From assembly GCA_021159845.1 (NCBI GenBank), contig JAGHDS010000176.1, positions 1 to 10,918 on the forward strand: a DNA stretch of 10,918 nucleotides, read 5' to 3'. Origin of the DNA: Anaerolineae bacterium. Its GTDB lineage: Bacteria; Chloroflexota; Anaerolineae; DUEN01. Shown piece after piece: positions 6,917 to 10,918 of the stretch. The position numbers were made by a program, and so were the translations under genes. Position 1 is the stretch's first letter. Each line of letters opens with the position of its first letter. The notes below the pieces were generated by a model. It saw only the letters and a list, made by a program, of their open reading frames with translations, did not search any database and had not been told where the DNA came from.

Positions 6917-7747
6917 TTATGCTACCAGGAGAGCTAGCAGTCCCAAAGCGTAGCTAACTTTGCTCAGTCGTAATCCCACTCGGGCACTTGCGGGTGTTGG
7001 GGAGCGCTCCACTCGTATGGCGCTGTACACCATTCCCAAGGCTATCATTGAGGTGATGACGAGATAGGCCGTGGAGAGATCAGCGAATCGGTAGGCAAGC
7101 CATGTGATGCCTGCGCATCCAAAGGCCAATACCGTGAATATATGGCTAGCCCGGTGCTCTCCCCATCGTGTTGAGATGGTCTGTACGCCGGCCTGACGGT
7201 CTCCCTCCACGTCTTCGATCGTCTTAAGCACCTCGCGGGCCAGGATGAAGGATGTGATGGGAGCAGCTGGCCACGCCAATCGCCAGGGATACCCGACCGT
7301 GTATCCGCCCACTCCAAGGGCCATGCCGGACAATACAGCGATCAGCACATTACCCAACAATACCGTGCTCTTCAGCCAGATATTATAGGCCATTAGCATT
7401 GCTAAAGCCAGACATGCCGCTATGACAGCCAGGCTATCGATCGTACTCGCCAACCCGATGGCGCCGATCGATAGGAGCATAGCCGCGCCGTGGGCTGCAC
7501 GCAAGCTCACACGCCCTGAGGGTAGAGGACGATCCGGCTTGTTGATCCGATCCGCGGCCAAGTCGTGGATATCGTTTGTCACATAGCCGAAGGACGTGAT
7601 CGCCCACATCGCGCCCGCGGCCGTCCACGTCGCCCGTGGCAGGGGCCAGCCACACGCTAAATGGGCACCAAGAAGGACCAGCGCGGCAGCCGGAATACTA
7701 TTCGTAGGACGTAAAAGCCGAAGCCATGCCCAAAGTCTGATGACCAT
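6917..7747 (-). CDS. UbiA family prenyltransferase, geranylgeranylglycerol-phosphate prenyltransferase-like
   Basis: This is a 276-residue integral membrane prenyltransferase. The first Asp-rich motif NDIHDLAADRINKPDRP spans 58-74 (N58, D59, D62, D66), and the second, IEDVEGDRQAG, spans 177-187 (D179, D183). These bind the Mg2+-diphosphate of the polyprenyl donor. About eight to nine membrane helices are evident. The forms ND-x-x-D-x-x-x-D-x-IN-x-PDRPLPSG and EDVEGD most resemble the digeranylgeranylglyceryl-phosphate synthase branch of UbiA. Chlorophyll-synthase-like and MenA/UbiA-like enzymes share parts of the pattern, so the acceptor is uncertain. The start lies 3 bp after the stop of the lipid kinase gene and has no good Shine-Dalgarno sequence of its own, which suggests translational coupling. 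Confidence 0.87.
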   Translation of the reverse strand: MVIRLWAWLRLLRPTNSIPAAALVLLGAHLACGWPLPRATWTAAGAMWAITSFGYVTNDIHDLAADRINKPDRPLPSGRVSLRAAHGAAMLLSIGAIGLASTIDSLAVIAACLALAMLMAYNIWLKSTVLLGNVLIAVLSGMALGVGGYTVGYPWRLAWPAAPITSFILAREVLKTIEDVEGDRQAGVQTISTRWGEHRASHIFTVLAFGCAGITWLAYRFADLSTAYLVITSMIALGMVYSAIRVERSPTPASARVGLRLSKVSYALGLLALLVA

Positions 7748-7750
7748 CGG

Positions 7751-8680
7751 TCAGGTCAACACGCGTAGTCGCCGCTGCCATATATGGATCTCCAACCGCC
7801 GGGCGGCGGTGTGAAACACCTCGCCATCAACGTGTACAGGTAGCCCATCCTCGATCTCGATGAGGACATGGACGCTGCGTTCCATGTGAATGGCGGGTTT
7901 ATCCTCGTGAGTGCCGCGGATGAAGTGGGGAATCAACTGGAGAATGCCAAGGCGGCTGACTCGATCCACGATGCACAAGTCAAGCAATCCATCGTTCACC
8001 TGTGCTCGCGGGGCGATCATGAAGCCGCCACCGGTGCGCGGCCCGTTTGCCACGGAGATCAGCATAAGCGGCCGTTGCATATGTCCAGACGAGTAAACGA
8101 CCCGTGTGACTGGTGCATGGTGATAAAGCAAGACGGTGCGCAGCAGGGCCACAAAGTAAAGAAGGAAACCTCTTAGCCTTTTGATCTTCCGGGCTTCGAT
8201 GTTTACCGCCGCATCGAAGCCGATCCCTACATTATTGCAGAAGTACAATTCCGTCGCTCGTTCATCTGTCACGTGGGCGATGTCCACCACGCGTTCTTGC
8301 CCTGCCGCAATGCGGTCGCAGGCGCCAGGAATATCCCGAGCGTGAAGCCCCAAGGCATAGGCAAAGTCGTTGCCGGAGCCGACCGGGATTACCCCTAAGG
8401 TGCCTGCTGGCTCCCCGCGATCCCACCGCCCTTGGCTTTGAGCGGCCGCGATCAGCCCGTTGACAACCTCGTTGACCGTTCCGTCGCCCCCCACGGCGAT
8501 CACCGAATCGTATCCCGAGAGCGCGGCCTCCCGCGCTAGCTGGATAGCGTGCCCTGGCCTTTTGGTGACCACCAAGTCAAAATCGATGCCTCGCCGGCGC
8601 AGTTCCGATTGTACGATCGGGGCAGCCCGGGCTCCTGTGCCTCGCCCTGTGATTGGGTTCAAGACAACCTTTGCTCGCAT
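7751..8680 (-). CDS. Diacylglycerol kinase family lipid kinase (YegS/BmrU/DagK-like)
   Basis: This is a 309-residue soluble or peripheral lipid kinase. It opens with the family hallmark MRAKVVLNPITGRGTG (nucleotide-binding loop). Next come VGGDGTVNEVVNG (63-75), the catalytic GGDGT motif, and LGVIPVGSGNDFAYALG (95-111). The C-terminal half is the beta-sandwich lipid-binding domain. The likely reaction is ATP-dependent phosphorylation of diacylglycerol or a related lipid alcohol. The frame is open upstream to 8776, but those 32 residues do not look like the family. AGGAGG (8689-8684) just precedes the ATG at 8680, though the 3-nt spacing is short. The preceding gene ends 108 bp upstream, and UbiA begins 3 bp downstream. 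The exact lipid substrate is unknown. Confidence 0.9.
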   Translation of the reverse strand: MRAKVVLNPITGRGTGARAAPIVQSELRRRGIDFDLVVTKRPGHAIQLAREAALSGYDSVIAVGGDGTVNEVVNGLIAAAQSQGRWDRGEPAGTLGVIPVGSGNDFAYALGLHARDIPGACDRIAAGQERVVDIAHVTDERATELYFCNNVGIGFDAAVNIEARKIKRLRGFLLYFVALLRTVLLYHHAPVTRVVYSSGHMQRPLMLISVANGPRTGGGFMIAPRAQVNDGLLDLCIVDRVSRLGILQLIPHFIRGTHEDKPAIHMERSVHVLIEIEDGLPVHVDGEVFHTAARRLEIHIWQRRLRVLT

Positions 8681-8683
8681 GTT

Positions 8684-8689
8684 CCTCCT
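8684..8689 (-). promoter_or_regulatory. Ribosome binding site deciding the lipid kinase start
   Basis: AGGAGG on the minus strand precedes ATG 8680 by 3 nt. Together with the family-typical N-terminus (VVLNP at residues 5-9) it outweighs an in-frame ATG at 8776. Confidence 0.6.
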
Positions 8690-8788
8690 GTAGTTATGGT
8701 TGGCTATGACCGAAAAATGTCTGTCACTTACAACACCCAGGATGTCCGGGCGTGGCGCGCGATTGCACATCCGCATCTACTTCGGGAG

Positions 8789-9451
8789 TTACTGCGTGGA
8801 AGCTGCATCCCACAAGATATCGCACCAGACGCGTTGGCGATCCTCTTCATGGCTAAAGGTAAGATAGACAGTTTTCTGCCGTTCCTCATGTCTACATGTC
8901 ACCCGTAGGGCTGGGGAGCTCTCGTCCCCAAAGTACAGTAAGCCTGGCTCCACATTCATCACATCCTCGGGTAGGAAGAACATGTACCACATACCGATCT
9001 CATTTTCCGGCCATCGAGCCATCCACAGGAAACGAGATCGGGGCACATAGGCCATGACGGCATGCTCGCGGGTGGCGAAGGTCCGAAAATATGCCTGCAA
9101 ATTGACGAAGAACCGGCTTCGGTCTTCCACCTCGAACTGCCCTGTCGCGCGGATGGCGATTTTGTCCTCTGGGCGCAAGGCCCCACCGTCTGAACGGGGA
9201 TGGCGGGTGGCCTCACCCTGCTGGACGAAGCGTACGTATGCAGATCGTCGCGCCCAGATCTCGAAAGCGATCAACCCGATCAACAAGAGGGTGGTTACCA
9301 GGGTCGTCCATCGGCCACCAGGTATCCATCGTGGTAGTCCCAATAGGGCGATGAGAACGAGCAGAGTGCCTAGCCATCGGTCCAGAGGGCGACCGTTACA
9401 CTCGTACCGGTGCAATTGGTATGCTATTTTAAGCAGACGGCTATGTAACAC
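8789..9451 (-). CDS. Uncharacterised protein with two N-terminal membrane helices and a cytosolic domain
   Basis: I do not recognise this 220-residue protein. It starts at GTG 9451 with GAGG 8 nt upstream. Two hydrophobic segments lie at about 25-41 and 47-66, separated by a short turn (PRWIPGGRW). Residues 67-220 are hydrophilic with alternating beta-like stretches. They include FEVEDRSRFFVNLQAYF, a Trp- and Met-rich patch (WMARWPENEIGMWYMFF), and a final VYLTFSHEEDRQRVWCDIL. The last strand-plus-helix recalls the end of PH- or GRAM-like domains, but this is weak structural inference. It is placed 33 bp after the EamA gene and 108 bp before the lipid kinase, so it probably belongs to the same transcription unit and acts at the membrane. 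Confidence 0.75.
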   Translation of the reverse strand: MLHSRLLKIAYQLHRYECNGRPLDRWLGTLLVLIALLGLPRWIPGGRWTTLVTTLLLIGLIAFEIWARRSAYVRFVQQGEATRHPRSDGGALRPEDKIAIRATGQFEVEDRSRFFVNLQAYFRTFATREHAVMAYVPRSRFLWMARWPENEIGMWYMFFLPEDVMNVEPGLLYFGDESSPALRVTCRHEERQKTVYLTFSHEEDRQRVWCDILWDAASTQ

Positions 9452-9484
9452 GTGGTGAACCTCGTCGAGTAAGGTGCAAGCGAA

Positions 9485-10447
9485 TTAGCGGCGCGACATG
9501 AAACGCCGTATGTGGGTGCGCTCCCTGGATTGAGTCAGGGTCAAACCTGTCAAAATAACGATGCCTCCGATCGCCTGAAGCAGTCTGAACGGCTCATGCA
9601 GTACGGTCCATGCCAGCAGAGTGGCGACCACGGGGACCCCATTGGAGTAGACGGAGGTGCGGGCGTTTCCGATCCGCTGCACGCCGGTGAACCAGACGAG
9701 GTAGGCAATTACGATAGAGAAGACGGTGGCGTACCCCAGTCCCAGCCAGGCGAGTACCCCCACCGAGCCCCAAGGTAGCCGCAGGAGCTCGGGTAAGCCG
9801 ACGAGGACCAGAACGATTGTGCCGGGGATCATGGTCACAGCCATCCAATGTAAGGGTGAATAACGCGTTAGCAGTGGTTTGCTGGCGACCGTGTACATAG
9901 CCCAAGTAATAGCTGCACCTAGTATCAGCATATCGCCTAATAGATGTGAACCGCCCCAATCGAGACGCCCTCCACTTCCTACCGTCACCAACACAATCCC
10001 GGCGAAGGAGAGGAAGATGCCCAGCCAGCGACGCCAGGCAACGTGCTCGATTCGCAATGCGACGCTGAAAAGTGCTACAAAGACGGGGACAGTGGCCATC
10101 AGCAGGGAGGAATTGGCCGCGGTGGTATGCGCCAGTCCCTCAATGAAGAAGACCTGATACAGTCCGTGTCCAAGGATACCCAAAGCGATGACTTTCCAGA
10201 CGTCTGCCCTGGCAATCCCCAGTGGTTGCCCCCGATGGCGGAGGATGAGCACGAAAAGCATTGTTGCTGTAGGAAATCGCAGAGCATTGAAGCTCAGTGG
10301 GGAGATCGTGCGCAAAGCTACTTTCGTAGCGATGAAATTTGCTCCCCAGATGATAACCATGCCTGCCAGTAACAGGTTGATCTGATGCGTGACCAATCCG
10401 TGCAACCATATCCGGAGATTACGCCGGGCGGATATATGGGTGACCAT
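9485..10447 (-). CDS. EamA/DMT family transporter
   Basis: This is a 320-residue inner-membrane transporter with two EamA repeats (about 24-157 and 168-306) and roughly ten membrane helices. Repeat signatures are visible: LLLAGMVIIWGANFIATKVAL with LRF, TTAANSSLLMATVPVFVAL in the first, and IGNARTSVYSNGVPVVATLLA followed by LHEP in the second. DMT proteins of this type export or import small metabolites such as amino acids or nucleotide-related compounds. The substrate cannot be deduced. The tail is basic (RERTHIRRFMSRR), consistent with a cytoplasmic C-terminus. AGGG lies about 8 nt upstream of the ATG. The gene is preceded by a strong promoter and a long structured leader, and is the first gene of the long minus-strand run. 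Confidence 0.9.
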   Translation of the reverse strand: MVTHISARRNLRIWLHGLVTHQINLLLAGMVIIWGANFIATKVALRTISPLSFNALRFPTATMLFVLILRHRGQPLGIARADVWKVIALGILGHGLYQVFFIEGLAHTTAANSSLLMATVPVFVALFSVALRIEHVAWRRWLGIFLSFAGIVLVTVGSGGRLDWGGSHLLGDMLILGAAITWAMYTVASKPLLTRYSPLHWMAVTMIPGTIVLVLVGLPELLRLPWGSVGVLAWLGLGYATVFSIVIAYLVWFTGVQRIGNARTSVYSNGVPVVATLLAWTVLHEPFRLLQAIGGIVILTGLTLTQSRERTHIRRFMSRR

Positions 10448-10483
10448 CTCGTATCCCTGTGGGAAGGTAGATCGACTTGGGTA

Positions 10484-10647
10484 TAGCTGCTAACTGCCAG
10501 GTTCTTTGCACAAGGCAACATAGAGAAGCGCCTCTGTCATGGCAAGGTCCCAAATAGGGGCTTGGTGCTGCTGAGCCTCTATGAGATTGCCACCGGGTCT
10601 CCATGCGGCCTGAGACCTTAGCCTCGTTAAACAGCCTGGTAGCTAGC
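10484..10647 (-). ncRNA. Candidate structured leader RNA (riboswitch-like) of the EamA gene
   Basis: The region between the promoter and the EamA gene can fold into a consistent closed structure. A base helix pairs 10635-10639 with 10497-10501 (CCAGG/CCTGG), extended by GCTA/TAGC (10489-10492 with 10640-10643) across a 4-nt bulge. Hairpin 10596-10617 has a perfect 6-bp stem (GGTCTC/GAGACC). A 12-bp helix pairs 10514-10518 with 10587-10591 and 10519-10525 with 10577-10583, with a 3-nt bulge. Its apex holds a CAAG/CTTG plus CCC/GGG hairpin (10543-10564). The predicted transcript starts almost exactly at the base helix. I do not match it to a known riboswitch class. The helices are strand-symmetric; the minus-strand promoter favours that strand. 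Confidence 0.45.
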
Positions 10648-10653
10648 CGACCG

Positions 10654-10682
10654 ATTATACCATTAGCCCAAATTGGGGACAA
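10654..10682 (-). promoter_or_regulatory. Sigma70-type promoter with extended -10 for the EamA gene
   Basis: On the minus strand TTGTCC (10682-10677) and a perfect TATAAT (10659-10654) are 17 bp apart, with TGG directly before the -10 (extended -10). Transcription should begin near 10647, giving about 200 nt of untranslated leader. Confidence 0.7.
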
Positions 10683-10819
10683 AGCTCCATTGACTGGTAA
10701 CCGTTCACCGCTAAGATAGGAGAATCTGGCTGCGCCACATCCTTGCGCATCGAATCTCACGGACTCGTATGTCCTGTAGCCAAACGGCCCGACGGCCTGT
10801 TGAACCCCACCCTCCTATA
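10683..10819. other. Non-coding stretch without recognised feature
   Basis: Between the EamA promoter and the hairpin cluster I see no convincing gene. One minus-strand open frame crosses it (starting at 10760), but it runs through the promoter and leader into the EamA gene and resembles no family. Only minor short inverted repeats occur, such as TGCGC/GCGCA at 10731-10749. Confidence 0.5.
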
Positions 10820-10858
10820 GTCCCCCCTCCCCGGCGGAGCAAATCGGGGAGGGGGGAC
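10820..10858. repeat. REP-like hairpin, 14-bp perfect arms
   Basis: GTCCCCCCTCCCCG (10820-10833) and CGGGGAGGGGGGAC (10845-10858) are perfect inverted copies around an 11-nt loop. No T-tract follows on either strand, so it is not an ordinary rho-independent terminator. The extreme C-rich/G-rich arms are typical of dispersed intergenic palindromes. Confidence 0.7.
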
Positions 10859-10867
10859 CAAGGAAAT

Positions 10868-10884
10868 GGCTTGTGGTGCAAGCC
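10868..10884. repeat. Short hairpin in the repeat cluster
   Basis: GGCTTG (10868-10873) and CAAGCC (10879-10884) are perfect inverted copies around a 5-nt loop. It lies between two larger palindromes. Confidence 0.4.
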
Positions 10885-10892
10885 GAATCAAA

Positions 10893-10918
10893 CCCCTTCT
10901 CCCAGGCGTGGGAGAAGG
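10893..10918. repeat. REP-like palindrome, cut by window edge
   Basis: CCTTCTCCC (10895-10903) and GGGAGAAGG (10910-10918) pair around a 6-nt loop. The left flank CC (10893-10894) suggests that the stem continues past the window. Palindromes of this C-rich/G-rich form are common dispersed intergenic repeats in Chloroflexota and some cyanobacteria, from general knowledge. Confidence 0.55.

Noticed and set aside
8681..8776. 32-residue N-terminal extension of the lipid kinase from ATG 8776
   Set aside because: The extension lacks family resemblance, while ATG 8680 is behind AGGAGG and opens with the conserved nucleotide-binding strand.
10585..10605. T-box-like sequence (GGTGGCA) on the minus strand
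   Set aside because: There is no Stem I, specifier loop or full antiterminator consensus around it, and it lies too close to the transcript start.
10484..10647. 6S RNA reading of the folded region
   Set aside because: A rod with a large bubble could suggest 6S RNA, but the bubble is very asymmetric and no terminator or plus-strand promoter frames it; kept as an undefined leader.
10419..10760. 113-codon minus-strand open frame over the EamA promoter and leader
   Set aside because: It runs through the -10 box and the structured leader, overlaps the EamA start in another frame, has no clear ribosome site and resembles no family.

Overview
The window is 10.9 kb of bacterial chromosome with ten protein-coding genes, one of them cut by the left edge. 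It most likely comes from Chloroflexota (an Anaerolineae-, Caldilineae- or Thermoflexia-like lineage). The evidence is a stand-alone helicase C-terminal-like protein of a type common in that phylum, a RodZ-like protein with a long Pro/Thr-rich linker, moderate-to-high GC, and ordinary sigma70-type promoters (TTGnnn-N17-TATAAT-like). The assignment rests on protein character only, and no rRNA or marker phylogeny is available here. No CRISPR array, tRNA, rRNA, transposase or phage gene was found.

Layout. Positions 1-1526 (minus) encode a partial helicase-associated, winged-helix-type protein. Two plus-strand genes follow: a small DUF1232/YkvA-like membrane protein (1652-2014) behind a very good promoter that contains an inverted repeat, and a MerR-type DNA-binding protein with a long coiled coil (2130-2792). 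A strong bidirectional terminator at 2846-2882 separates these from a long minus-strand block. Read in the direction of transcription (right to left), that block holds an EamA/DMT transporter (10447-9485), an unrecognised two-TM protein (9451-8789), a diacylglycerol-kinase-family lipid kinase (8680-7751), a UbiA prenyltransferase (7747-6917), a MATE transporter (6861-5461), a RodZ-like protein with its own promoter (5342-4350), and RimO (4271-2925).

How the genes may work together. The lipid kinase and the UbiA enzyme are 3 bp apart and the MATE gene follows 55 bp later. These three, the two-TM protein and the EamA transporter look like one envelope or isoprenoid-lipid oriented transcription unit. 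Joint function is inferred from spacing only. RodZ-like and RimO are co-oriented but separated by a perfect 15-bp inverted repeat that ends a few bases before the RimO ribosome binding site. RimO expression may therefore depend on read-through.

The right-hand 470 bp hold no convincing gene. They contain a strong minus-strand promoter, a roughly 200-nt leader of the EamA gene with several mutually consistent long-range helices (a candidate structured RNA or riboswitch), and, at the window edge, three consecutive REP-like hairpins. The leader RNA is the most interesting unexplained element in the window.
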